42,172 bases of DNA, taken from assembly GCA_937125135.1 (NCBI GenBank), contig CAKZLD010000038.1, positions 1 to 42,172 of the forward strand. Reading direction: 5' to 3'. The translations under genes and the position numbers were made by a program. The stretch is from an uncultured Ignavibacterium sp. GTDB lineage: Bacteria > Bacteroidota > Ignavibacteria > Ignavibacteriales > Ignavibacteriaceae. The notes beneath the pieces were generated by a model. That model was not told where the DNA came from. It was given only the letters and a program-made list of their open reading frames with translations, and did no database searches. Shown here piece after piece: positions 33,011-40,562 of this stretch (within the stretch, counting starts at the first letter, position 1; each line of letters opens with the position of its first letter).

Positions 33011-33454
33011 ATGCAAATGATGAAGTATATTATAATAATTATAACTGTCTTTCATACTATTATTTTTTCTCAGACAGAGGATAAACATATATGGAAACCC
33101 CTCACAACACAGTCAGGAGAAAAATTCTGGTACGATCCAACTACTTTTGATTCAGTGGTAAATGAAAAATTAAACGTGTGGATATTGGAATCACATCGCC
33201 CACCATTAAAATTTGAAGCTATTGATGGAGATGTTTTTCGCTCTAAAACTCTTTATACAATTAATCTTGCGAATGCAAAATATGGTTTGAAAAAAATCCG
33301 ATACTACGGATTAACCAATCAGGAAATTTATTCATATGATTATGATAAGTATGAATCCGATGACATTTTTACTTTCCCTTATCCAATTATCCTCGATTCC
33401 AAGATTCATTTAGTTCTTCAGGAGTTCCTTAAAAAGAAAAGATATCAAAAATAA
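33011..33454 (+). CDS. Small secreted protein, surface-adhesin-E-like
   Basis: This 147-residue protein has a signal peptide (to about FSQ, residue 21) and a compact beta-rich body. WKPLTTQSGEKFWYDPTTF (28-46), a VWILE strand and the LYTINLANAKYGLKKIRYYG stretch (about 80-100) resemble the adhesin-E-type domain found in small bacterial surface or periplasmic proteins that have a W-x-D-x pattern. This resemblance is by eye and modest. Alternative in-frame ATG codons occur at 33017 and 33020; none has a clear ribosome-binding site. The SET-domain gene begins three bases after the stop, so both are probably on one transcript, but no functional link is evident. The protein keeps no catalytic signature. 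Confidence 0.65.
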   Translation: MQMMKYIIIIITVFHTIIFSQTEDKHIWKPLTTQSGEKFWYDPTTFDSVVNEKLNVWILESHRPPLKFEAIDGDVFRSKTLYTINLANAKYGLKKIRYYGLTNQEIYSYDYDKYESDDIFTFPYPIILDSKIHLVLQEFLKKKRYQK

Positions 33455-33457
33455 TTT

Positions 33458-33853
33458 ATGCAGTTTATTGAAGATTTAATTGTTGTTAAAGATTCCAATC
33501 TGCACGGGAAAGGATTATTCACGTTATCAGATATTCCTCAAAGAACGGTGATTATGAAAATTATTGGTGATGAGATTGATGAAAATGAATGTATCAGAAG
33601 AGAGAATGAAGAAGATAATGTTTATATCTTTTATAAAGATGAGAACAAATACATTGATACGATAAATTCTGACAAAATTAAATTCATAAATCATAATTGT
33701 GATTGCAACTGCTACATAGATGAAGATGATGAAGGAAACTTAATTTTGGTTGCTTTAAGAAATATCTCTGTAGGAGAAGAACTAACAATTGATTATGGCT
33801 ATGATGAAATATACAGCAGTTGTAGTTGTAACAGTTGTGATAATAAAAAATAG
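33458..33853 (+). CDS. Small SET-domain protein, probable lysine methyltransferase
   Basis: The 131 residues make up little more than a SET domain, which moves methyl groups from S-adenosylmethionine to lysine side chains. The N-terminal SNLHGKGLFTLSDIPQRTVI (13-32) is the usual SET entry. FINHNCDCNCYI (76-87) is the N-H-x-C-x-x-N-C cofactor site. GEELTIDYGYD (106-116) holds the catalytic Tyr region. C122, C124 and C127 form a short post-SET cysteine cluster that could bind zinc with a cysteine of the NHxC motif. The central region is shorter than in eukaryotic enzymes, as in other bacterial SET proteins. The substrate is unknown. It follows the adhesin-E-like gene by three bases, and its stop codon abuts that of clpS on the other strand. 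Confidence 0.88.
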   Translation: MQFIEDLIVVKDSNLHGKGLFTLSDIPQRTVIMKIIGDEIDENECIRRENEEDNVYIFYKDENKYIDTINSDKIKFINHNCDCNCYIDEDDEGNLILVALRNISVGEELTIDYGYDEIYSSCSCNSCDNKK

Positions 33854-34138
33854 TTAAGTTACTATTTGGGTGTGTAAAGCAATTTCCTCCAAAATGGAAG
33901 ACACTCTCAAACATTCCTTCAATTCACCGCTGAAAACAACCGCTTTCCCTTTAACGTGAACCTCAAAAGTTAAAGAGCGTGCTTTTTCGAAAGAACAATT
34001 AGTCGCCTTAATAATCTGAGCGATTACTTCATCAAATGAATGCCAGTCATCATTGTAAAGGATTACTCTGCTGGCTAATACATTCAATGTATCAGTATCC
34101 TCAATTATTTCCGGGGCTTGTTGTTTTTGAATGTCCAT
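33854..34138 (-). CDS. clpS: ATP-dependent Clp protease adaptor ClpS
   Basis: ClpS binds proteins with destabilising N-terminal residues and hands them to ClpAP, or ClpCP in other groups. The protein has 94 residues: a flexible N-terminal tail (1-23), then RVILYNDDWHSFDEVIAQII (24-43), which contains the N-degron pocket residues around the NDD motif, and VHVKGKAVVFSGELKEC (about 60-76). The length is normal for the family. It starts 11 bases behind the TatD/radical-SAM gene and is probably the third gene of the purM operon. Its stop codon touches the stop of the SET-domain gene on the opposite strand, with no space for a separate terminator. Confidence 0.92.
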   Translation of the reverse strand: MDIQKQQAPEIIEDTDTLNVLASRVILYNDDWHSFDEVIAQIIKATNCSFEKARSLTFEVHVKGKAVVFSGELKECLRVSSILEEIALHTQIVT

Positions 34139-34149
34139 TGAACTTTCAG

Positions 34150-35511
34150 TTAAAAATAATGCCTTAATCTGAATTCAGCTTTAATTTCTTCTTCAATTAT
34201 TTTTTTTGCTTTTTGAATTTCAACTTCTTTCAAATCAACAACTGTCAGCACTACTTTATGTGTATAGTTTACAGCGCTCTTTGCAAAATTAATCATTTCA
34301 TAAAAATATTTTTCATCAACTTGCATCAATTTTGAATATTGCTTTGCATCAGTTGAATTTAAGCTAATTGAAACTGTATCAATTAAGCCTTTCATTTCAG
34401 GAATGATGTCTCTATTATTTATCAAATTTCCGTGACCATTGGTATTCAATCTTGTTTTTCCACCGTTTGCTTTTACAAATTTCGAAATTTCTTTTACTAC
34501 ATCCCATCTTATTGTTGGTTCACCGAAACCGCAAAAAACGATCTCATCATATTTTTTCGGATCGCCAATTTCACTGATATAAACTTCTGCATTAGGTTCC
34601 TCTGATTTTTTCATTCCAAGATTATAACCACTTATGAATGGATCAGTTTTCCTTCTGCAGAAAACACAATCAGCATTGCAACGATTTGTAACATTAACAT
34701 ACAATGAATTTCCAAGTAAATAGGTAAAACTTGTTTTGGGTACTTTACCAATTCCAAACATTCTGAATGCATTAAGTGAAGTTATTTTTCCAATTTCTTC
34801 TGAACTTAGATTTTTTATCTCAGATATTTGTTTTACAGTATTCTGTAAAGAAGCTGGCTCATTTCTTTTACCTCTGTACGGCATCGGTGACATAAAAGGT
34901 GAATCTGTCTCGAGTAAAAGATGATTTATATCTATCGCTTTTGCAATCTCTCTCAGATCAGTAGATTTTTTATATGTGATATTACCAGTAAATGATATGA
35001 AATGACTCATTTTAATATATTCGATTGCATCTGAAAGGGATGCATTAAAACAATGAAACTGAGCCTTTAATCCTGTTGAACAATATGAAGAAATTATTTC
35101 CATCATATCTTCATCTGAATCACGATTATGAACAATTATTGGTTTTCCAAGTTCTAATGCTAATTCAATCTGATCTTTGAATGCTTGTATTTGTTTTTCC
35201 TTAGGTGAAAAATCATAATAATAATCAAGACCTATTTCGCCAATAGCAACAACTTTTTCGTGATTGGCTAAATTTTTTAATTCAATCAGAAATTTCCTAT
35301 TCCAATCTTTAGTTTCGTGCGGATGAACTCCAACTGCTGTATAAACAAAATCATATTTTTCTGAAAGACTTAAAGATGTTTTAGCAGTTTCTAAATCTGT
35401 TGCAGGAACTATTATATAGTCAATCAAATTTTCTTTAGCTCGATTGAGAACTTCGTCTAAATCATTCTTAAAATTTTCGTAAAAAAGATGTGCGTGAGTA
35501 TCAACGAACAT
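34150..35511 (-). CDS. TatD-family DNase fused to a radical SAM domain
   Basis: The 453-residue protein joins two domains. Residues 1-255 are a TatD-type metal-dependent hydrolase: HAH (6-8), GEIGLDYYYD (91-100, Glu92), IIVHNRDSDED (125-135, His128), FHCF (152-155, His153) and LLETDSPFMSPMPYRGKRNE (199-218, Asp203) supply the metal ligands. Residues 262-453 are a compact radical SAM domain with C278-x3-C282-x2-C285 for the 4Fe-4S cluster, then FCGFGEPTIRWD (326-337) and RLNTNGHGNLI (354-364). TatD-associated radical SAM proteins are a recognised group of unknown function, encoded beside or fused to TatD. The ATG shares one base with the purM stop (TAATG), and clpS follows by 11 bases. The domain architecture is clear; the reaction is unknown. 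Confidence 0.92.
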   Translation of the reverse strand: MFVDTHAHLFYENFKNDLDEVLNRAKENLIDYIIVPATDLETAKTSLSLSEKYDFVYTAVGVHPHETKDWNRKFLIELKNLANHEKVVAIGEIGLDYYYDFSPKEKQIQAFKDQIELALELGKPIIVHNRDSDEDMMEIISSYCSTGLKAQFHCFNASLSDAIEYIKMSHFISFTGNITYKKSTDLREIAKAIDINHLLLETDSPFMSPMPYRGKRNEPASLQNTVKQISEIKNLSSEEIGKITSLNAFRMFGIGKVPKTSFTYLLGNSLYVNVTNRCNADCVFCRRKTDPFISGYNLGMKKSEEPNAEVYISEIGDPKKYDEIVFCGFGEPTIRWDVVKEISKFVKANGGKTRLNTNGHGNLINNRDIIPEMKGLIDTVSISLNSTDAKQYSKLMQVDEKYFYEMINFAKSAVNYTHKVVLTVVDLKEVEIQKAKKIIEEEIKAEFRLRHYF

Positions 35512-36518
35512 TAAACTACTTCTCCGATTAACAAAGCATGTTCAGAAAGTAAATGACACAATTCGAAAAGTTTTCGTTCATCCTTTGGTGAAATAATTAT
35601 CGCAAGACCAATTCCCATATTGAAGACTTTTCTCATCTCAGTAATCTTTACGTTTCCTGATTCTCTTATCAACTGAAAGATTGGAGGTGGAGTCCAATTT
35701 CCCCAATGAATTTTTACATTCAAACCTTCGGGAATAATTCTGGAAATATTTCCAACAATTCCGCCGCCTGTAATGTGTGCCATACCTTTGATATCTAAAT
35801 CTTCTTTCAATCTTGTAATAAGTTGAAGATAGGATTTATGAATTTTCAGGAGTTCTTTTCCTAAAGTATTATTTAGTTCAGGGATAAACTGATTTAATTC
35901 AAACTTGTTAAGCAAAACTTTTCTAGCCAAAGAATAACCATTTGTATGCAAGCCGTTTGAAGTTATTCCAACTATCAAATCATCTTTTTGTATTCTCGAA
36001 CCGTTTATGATTTTTTCTTTCTCAACGATTCCTACTATAGTTCCAGAGATATCATAATCACTTTCATTGTAAAGACCCGGCATCTCCGCTGTTTCTCCTC
36101 CAATCAATGCACATTGATTTTCTTTACAAGCAATTGAAAATCCTTTAATAACTTCAGCGGCGACATTCGGATTGAGCTTTCCGGTCGCGAAATAATCAAG
36201 AAAAAATAGTGGCTCAGCTCCGCAAACGGCGATATCATTCACACAATGATTCACCAAATCCTGACCAATCGTTTCGTGTGAATTCATCTCAATTGCAATT
36301 TTAAGTTTCGTCCCGACTCCATCAACACTTGAAACCAATACAGGATTTTTATACTTGGATAATTCTAACTCATAAAATCCACCAAAAAGACCAATTTCTG
36401 ATAGAACATTTTTGTTAAAAGTATTTTTTGCATAATCTTTTATTTTCTGAACCGTTTTCTCTCCTGCTTTTATATCAACTCCAGCAGATTTATATGTCTC
36501 AGACAAATTAATCTCCAT
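35511..36518 (-). CDS. purM: Phosphoribosylformylglycinamidine cyclo-ligase (AIR synthase)
   Basis: PurM closes the imidazole ring of the purine precursor AIR from FGAM with ATP in the fifth step of purine synthesis. The 335-residue protein has the N-terminal YKSAGVDIKAGEKTVQKIK (9-27), SSVDGVGTKLKIA (63-75), HCVNDIAVCGAEPLFFLDYF (91-110), and IGGETAEMPGLY (139-150), which mark the ATP-grasp-unrelated PurM fold and its nucleotide site, and THITGGG-like GMAHITGGGIVGNI in the C-terminal half. The length is normal. It is first in the operon with the TatD/radical-SAM gene and clpS. A TATTTTTG element lies only about ten bases before the ATG, so the transcript might be nearly leaderless; no ribosome-binding site is seen. 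Confidence 0.95.
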   Translation of the reverse strand: MEINLSETYKSAGVDIKAGEKTVQKIKDYAKNTFNKNVLSEIGLFGGFYELELSKYKNPVLVSSVDGVGTKLKIAIEMNSHETIGQDLVNHCVNDIAVCGAEPLFFLDYFATGKLNPNVAAEVIKGFSIACKENQCALIGGETAEMPGLYNESDYDISGTIVGIVEKEKIINGSRIQKDDLIVGITSNGLHTNGYSLARKVLLNKFELNQFIPELNNTLGKELLKIHKSYLQLITRLKEDLDIKGMAHITGGGIVGNISRIIPEGLNVKIHWGNWTPPPIFQLIRESGNVKITEMRKVFNMGIGLAIIISPKDERKLFELCHLLSEHALLIGEVV

Positions 36519-36526
36519 TTTTTCTT

Positions 36527-36534
36527 CAAAAATA
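36527..36534 (-). promoter_or_regulatory. Candidate -7 promoter element (TATTTTTG) of purM
   Basis: Minus-strand TATTTTTG fits TAnnTTTG but ends only about eight bases before the ATG, which would place the transcript start nearly at the start codon. A leaderless transcript or a chance match are both possible. Confidence 0.2.
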
Positions 36535-36675
36535 ATATTAGTAATTCATTGATTAAAAATTATACTATCGAATATAGTTCAAATGCAGAAAATTTAATCT
36601 TAAAGTGTAACTTTATCAGGCGTTTTCTCATCTAAAAGATGGAATTATATCCTTAAAAAATTGTGTTCTAAATGA

Positions 36676-36683
36676 TATATTTG
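36676..36683 (+). promoter_or_regulatory. Candidate -7 promoter element (TATATTTG) of the hrcA operon
   Basis: TATATTTG fits TAnnTTTG and would give a short leader of about 14 bases before the ATG at 36704. No -33 TTTG at the usual spacing and no CIRCE inverted repeat is seen in the region 36519-36703. Confidence 0.35.
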
Positions 36684-36703
36684 CACGCAAATTATTGAGA
36701 ATT

Positions 36704-37753
36704 ATGATTCACGAAGAGTTAAACGAAAGAGAAAAGTTAATACTTAAATCCATCATACAGCAATTTATTTTAACTGCTGTACCAGTAGGATCTCGTTTTA
36801 TTTCGAAAAAGTATGATATTGGATTTTCGCCCGCTACAATCAGAAATGTTATGGCTGATTTGGAAGAGTCAGGCTATATTAACCACCCTCATACTTCTGC
36901 GGGAAGAATTCCTACTGACAAGGGTTACAGATACTACGTTGATGCTTTGATGTCAAAGGAAAATCTTAATCCCAACGAAAAAAAACTGATAGATGAAAAA
37001 CTAAAACCAATTCAAAAAGATCCCGAGACTTTAATTAAAGTCGCTTCATCAATTTTGAGCCAAATTACTCATCAGATTGCTTGTGTTTCTTATCCTGCTC
37101 TGGATGATGCTGTTCTTAATAAAATTCAGTTGATTGAAATTTCTTCAACCAGACTGCTTGTTGTAATTAGTGTAACATCTGGTTTAGTTAGAACTGTTAC
37201 TCTTGAGATGAATTCTGAAGTTGATCATTCCGTCCTTGAATCGGTTGAATCAAAATTAAATGAGAAATTGTGCGGATTAACTTTCAAACAAATTAAAAAT
37301 ACTTTTTCCGAAAGATTTAAAGACGTTGATAATGAGGAAAAGCCGATTATCAGACTGTTTTTAGAATCTACTAACAAAGTCTTTGCTGATTCAATTAAAG
37401 ATGATAAAATTGTTTTGACAGGAGCAAAAAACATTTTGCATCAACCTGAATTCGAAGATCCGGAAAAATTTGAGAGCGTTATCGAATTGATTGAGAATAA
37501 AGATATCGTTATTCATATTCTTGAACAGCATATGGAAGACACTAAGGATTCTGTTGTAGTAAAAATTGGCAAAGAAAATATGCACGAAAAATTCTATGAA
37601 TATAGTTTAATAACAAAAGATTATAATCTTGGCGAAGTGAAAGGTATCCTTGGAATTATTGGTCCGAAGAGAATGGAATATTCAAAGATAATTTCGATTG
37701 TAGGATACATTTCAGAAACTTTATCAAATTTCTTATGCGGTCAAAATAGATAA
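36704..37753 (+). CDS. hrcA: Heat-inducible transcriptional repressor HrcA
   Basis: HrcA represses chaperone genes by binding CIRCE elements and is activated by GroEL. With the ATG at 36704 the protein has 349 residues; a TTG three codons earlier (36695) is a less likely start. The N-terminal winged-helix domain has LNEREKLILKSIIQQFI, VGSRFISKKYDIGFSPATIR and the family signature HPHTSAGRIPTDKGYRYYVD (about residues 60-80). The GAF-like core and dimerisation region complete the usual length. It heads a tight operon with grpE and dnaJ. No CIRCE repeat (TTAGCACTC-N9-GAGTGCTAA) lies upstream, so autoregulation is not evident here; CIRCE-controlled groESL may be elsewhere. The identification is secure. 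Confidence 0.95.
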   Translation: MIHEELNEREKLILKSIIQQFILTAVPVGSRFISKKYDIGFSPATIRNVMADLEESGYINHPHTSAGRIPTDKGYRYYVDALMSKENLNPNEKKLIDEKLKPIQKDPETLIKVASSILSQITHQIACVSYPALDDAVLNKIQLIEISSTRLLVVISVTSGLVRTVTLEMNSEVDHSVLESVESKLNEKLCGLTFKQIKNTFSERFKDVDNEEKPIIRLFLESTNKVFADSIKDDKIVLTGAKNILHQPEFEDPEKFESVIELIENKDIVIHILEQHMEDTKDSVVVKIGKENMHEKFYEYSLITKDYNLGEVKGILGIIGPKRMEYSKIISIVGYISETLSNFLCGQNR

Positions 37754-37762
37754 GGAGGTTCT

Positions 37763-38314
37763 ATGAGCGAAGAAATAAAAAATGAAATAAATTCTAATGA
37801 AGACACAAATAATATTCCTGAAACAGAACAAGAAGAAAATCATTCATTAGAGAATAATATCGAAGAGCTTGAAAAAGAAAGAGATTCGTGGAAAGATAAA
37901 TTTCTTAGAAAAGCTGCAGAATTTGAAAACTATAAAAAGCGTGTTGAAAATGATCAGATAGCTTTAATTACCTATGCTGCTGAATCATTTATTAAAAAAA
38001 TTCTTCCAGTCGTAGATGACTTTGAAAGATCTCTGCAACATATAAATGACGCTCAGGACCTTGATGATATTAAAAAAGGTATTGAGCTTATTTATAATAA
38101 ATTATTAAAATTTCTAGAAGAGCAAGGAGTAACAAAAATTGAATCAATCGGTAAACCTTTCGATGTTCATTTTCACGAAGCTGTAATGCAAAAAGAAGAT
38201 GCCAACCTTCCTCCTCATACAGTTCTGGATGAATTGGAAAAAGGTTATATGCTTAAAGATAAAGTAATTCGATTTGCTAAAGTAGTTGTCAGTTCAGATA
38301 ACCAATCAAATTAA
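37763..38314 (+). CDS. grpE: Nucleotide exchange factor GrpE
   Basis: GrpE releases ADP from DnaK and so sets the pace of the Hsp70 cycle. The 183-residue protein has an acidic disordered N-terminus (1-30), a long coiled-coil helix (about 30-85, including WKDKFLRKAAEFENYKKRVE at 43-62), and the C-terminal beta domain with SIGKPFDVHFHEAVMQ (about 130-146) and the final VIRFAKVVVS. The ribosome-binding site AAGGAGG lies close before the ATG, nine bases after hrcA. dnaJ follows after three bases. dnaK is not in this operon, unlike in many other bacteria. Confidence 0.95.
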   Translation: MSEEIKNEINSNEDTNNIPETEQEENHSLENNIEELEKERDSWKDKFLRKAAEFENYKKRVENDQIALITYAAESFIKKILPVVDDFERSLQHINDAQDLDDIKKGIELIYNKLLKFLEEQGVTKIESIGKPFDVHFHEAVMQKEDANLPPHTVLDELEKGYMLKDKVIRFAKVVVSSDNQSN

Positions 38315-38317
38315 ATT

Positions 38318-39469
38318 ATGACAAAACGAGATTATTACGATGTTTTAGGCGTTTCAAGAAATGCTACAAAAGAAGATCTAAAAAAAGCTTATAGAAAACT
38401 TGCAATGCAATATCACCCTGATAGAAATCCCGGTGATAAAGAAGCAGAAGAAAAATTCAAAGAAGCAGCTGAAGCATATGAAGTTTTAAGTAATGATGAT
38501 AAACGAGCTAAATATGATAGATTTGGTCACGACGGTTTAAGAGCCGGAGGTTTCTCATCCGGAGGATTTACAGACATCAATGATATCTTCTCTCACTTCT
38601 CTGATATTTTTGGCGGGGGCTCTATTTTCGATGAATTCTTCGGTACATCATCCTCAAGAAGCAGATCAGGAAGAAGAAGAACCACAGGAACTCCTGGCTC
38701 TGATTTAAGAGTAGTGATTAATTTAACTCTTGAAGAAATTGCAACCGGAACTGAGAAAAAAATTAAATTAAAAAGATATGTTCAATGTCCGGATTGTAAT
38801 GGAACAGGAGCCGATAAAGGAACTTCAAAAAAAGTTTGTTCCGTTTGCAAAGGCTCAGGTGAAATAAGGCAAGTCAGCCGATCAATTTTTGGTCAGTTTG
38901 TAAATATAACTCCTTGCTCAAGTTGCAATGGTGAAGGCGAAGTTGTGGACATTGCCTGTAAGAAATGTCAGGGTGAAGGAAGAATTCAAGATGAATCTAC
39001 AGTTAAAATCGAAGTCCCTGCTGGAGTTCACAACGGAAGTTATATGACTCTGCGTAATCAAGGTAATGCAGGAAAACGCGGTGGAGAAAATGGTGATTTG
39101 GTTGTTGTTTTCAAAGAATTAGAACATCAGTTTTTTACCAGAGAAGAAGATAATATCATTTACGAACTCTATCTTTCTATTCCCGAAGCAATTTTAGGAA
39201 CTGAATTGGAAGTTCCAACTCTCACTGGCAAAGCATTAGTTACAATCGAACCAGGGACTCCATCAGGGAAATTACTTAAAATGTCGAATAAAGGAATTAA
39301 GCATTTGAATCAACCTGGATTCGGTGACCAAATAATTAAAGTTATCGTCGAAATTCCGAAAAAAATCTCATCAAAAGAAAGAGAGTTGTTGAAAGAATTA
39401 GCCGAACAACCAAACTTTAAATCAAGAATTACAGAAGACAAAGGTTTCTTTAAAAAATTTGGTCTATAA
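38318..39469 (+). CDS. dnaJ: Molecular chaperone DnaJ (Hsp40)
   Basis: DnaJ presents clients to DnaK and stimulates its ATPase. The 383-residue protein is a complete type I Hsp40. The J domain (about 5-70) contains HPD at 33-35. A Gly/Phe-rich region follows, with a basic [11 protein letters not shown] insert (about 112-124). The zinc domain has four C-x2-C-x-G-x-G repeats: [24 protein letters not shown] and CKKCQGEG. The C-terminal client-binding domains end in FFKKFGL. It starts three bases after grpE. A ComEA-like gene follows seven bases later. All functional motifs are intact. Confidence 0.97.
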   Translation: MTKRDYYDVLGVSRNATKEDLKKAYRKLAMQYHPDRNPGDKEAEEKFKEAAEAYEVLSNDDKRAKYDRFGHDGLRAGGFSSGGFTDINDIFSHFSDIFGGGSIFDEFFGTSSSRSRSGRRRTTGTPGSDLRVVINLTLEEIATGTEKKIKLKRYVQCPDCNGTGADKGTSKKVCSVCKGSGEIRQVSRSIFGQFVNITPCSSCNGEGEVVDIACKKCQGEGRIQDESTVKIEVPAGVHNGSYMTLRNQGNAGKRGGENGDLVVVFKELEHQFFTREEDNIIYELYLSIPEAILGTELEVPTLTGKALVTIEPGTPSGKLLKMSNKGIKHLNQPGFGDQIIKVIVEIPKKISSKERELLKELAEQPNFKSRITEDKGFFKKFGL

Positions 39470-39476
39470 TGATTTT

Positions 39477-39971
39477 ATGAGTGCAAATTTTTATAGTAAA
39501 CTCGGTTTATCTTCAAATGAATTTAAGCTACTTCTATTTGTAACCATCTCTTTTATTTTTGGATTTGTATTGAATCAATTATTTAAAATTTCTAACAAGA
39601 CAGATTTAACTGATTTCGATTACTCTTTTCAAGATAGCATTTTCACCGCCACAGATTATGAAAATCAAAAAGATTTTTCTGAAAGTTCAGATTCGATTGT
39701 TGTTTCTAAACAAGAAGTTTTAGATTTTAACAATATAAAATTTGGGAATATTTCAAAAAAGGTTTTGCCTGCGGAAAAAAGCATTGATATAAACACTGCC
39801 ACAAAATCTGAGTTAATGAATTTGCCCGGGATCGGTGAAAAAACAGCAGATAATATCATAGCCACTCGCGAAAAAAAAGGAAAGTTTTTGAAACTTGAAG
39901 AACTAAAAAAAGTAAAAGGTATTGGTGATAAAAAATTTGAAAAAATTATTAAATACATCTATATAAAATAG
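39477..39971 (+). CDS. ComEA-like helix-hairpin-helix protein with membrane anchor
   Basis: With the ATG at 39477 the protein has 164 residues; an in-frame TTG at 39459 inside the end of dnaJ is less likely. An N-terminal membrane helix (about 16-34) is followed by a Ser/Asp-rich linker and a C-terminal double helix-hairpin-helix domain: IDINTATKSELMNLPGIGEK (about 103-122) and LEELKKVKGIGDKKFEKI. This architecture is that of ComEA, which binds incoming DNA during natural transformation, but similar proteins without a proven uptake role are widespread. It starts seven bases after dnaJ and stands before a membrane protein and a PilM-like protein, which fits a DNA-uptake or pilus context. The assignment of domain is firm; the role in competence is inference. 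Confidence 0.85.
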   Translation: MSANFYSKLGLSSNEFKLLLFVTISFIFGFVLNQLFKISNKTDLTDFDYSFQDSIFTATDYENQKDFSESSDSIVVSKQEVLDFNNIKFGNISKKVLPAEKSIDINTATKSELMNLPGIGEKTADNIIATREKKGKFLKLEELKKVKGIGDKKFEKIIKYIYIK

Positions 39972-39982
39972 TTGGAGGTAAA

Positions 39983-40552
39983 ATGTCATTTACAAACCGC
40001 ACAAATGAAGATCCTTGGTATGTGCACGCAGCCCTGTATGTTGTTATTATTGTTCTTGTTGGTGTTTTGATTAAAGTTGCGATTCTTGACCCGCAGGAAA
40101 TAATCGAAACAGAAAAATATATCAAAAAGGAATCAAGATTACGAATGACAAATCTTAAACACGCTCAAATCCTTTATGAGAAAAAAATGGGAAGATTTAC
40201 TGATAATCTCGACACGCTTATCAACTTCATAAAATATGATAAATTTGTTGACAGTATCAGAAAAGGGATTGACCCAATTACAAAAAAGCCTTCTAATCCG
40301 TTTGTCCCATTATCTCACGGTGAATTTACCCCTGAAAGTCTCTTTACAACTCCAAGAACTGGTGAAAGATTTATCGTCAAAATTGATACTACTGTAACTA
40401 AAGATACTGTTGTAACACCAAGAGGTAAAGTTTTAAGAGTTGATGTCAAAACTTTAATCGGAACAAGGTATTATATTGAAGACCCCGATGGAAACGGTAC
40501 AGTAGGAAGTCTTGATAATGATGCTCTTAAAAACACTGCATCATGGGAATAG
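39983..40552 (+). CDS. Hypothetical single-pass membrane protein, pseudopilin-like middle region
   Basis: This 189-residue protein is not confidently assigned. It has one membrane helix (about 17-37) preceded by a short polar N-terminus, without a prepilin-peptidase site. A charged helix follows (about 40-62). LKHAQILYEKKMGRFTDNLDTLINF (about 59-83) resembles the segment of pseudopilins where an A-x-x-x-Y-x-x-x-x-G-x-[FY] pattern precedes a short loop. The rest is soluble, with a TVTKDTVVTPRG strand pair and DPDGNGTVGS (165-174), a loop reminiscent of a calcium site. GGAGG lies before the ATG. Its place between a ComEA-like and a PilM-like gene, with gaps of 11 and 10 bases, suggests a shared complex. 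The function is unknown. Confidence 0.7.
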   Translation: MSFTNRTNEDPWYVHAALYVVIIVLVGVLIKVAILDPQEIIETEKYIKKESRLRMTNLKHAQILYEKKMGRFTDNLDTLINFIKYDKFVDSIRKGIDPITKKPSNPFVPLSHGEFTPESLFTTPRTGERFIVKIDTTVTKDTVVTPRGKVLRVDVKTLIGTRYYIEDPDGNGTVGSLDNDALKNTASWE

Positions 40553-40562
40553 CTAAAAATAA

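Noticed and set aside
39983-40552. True type IV pilin
   Set aside because: It has a pilin-like internal segment but no prepilin-peptidase cleavage motif before the membrane helix.
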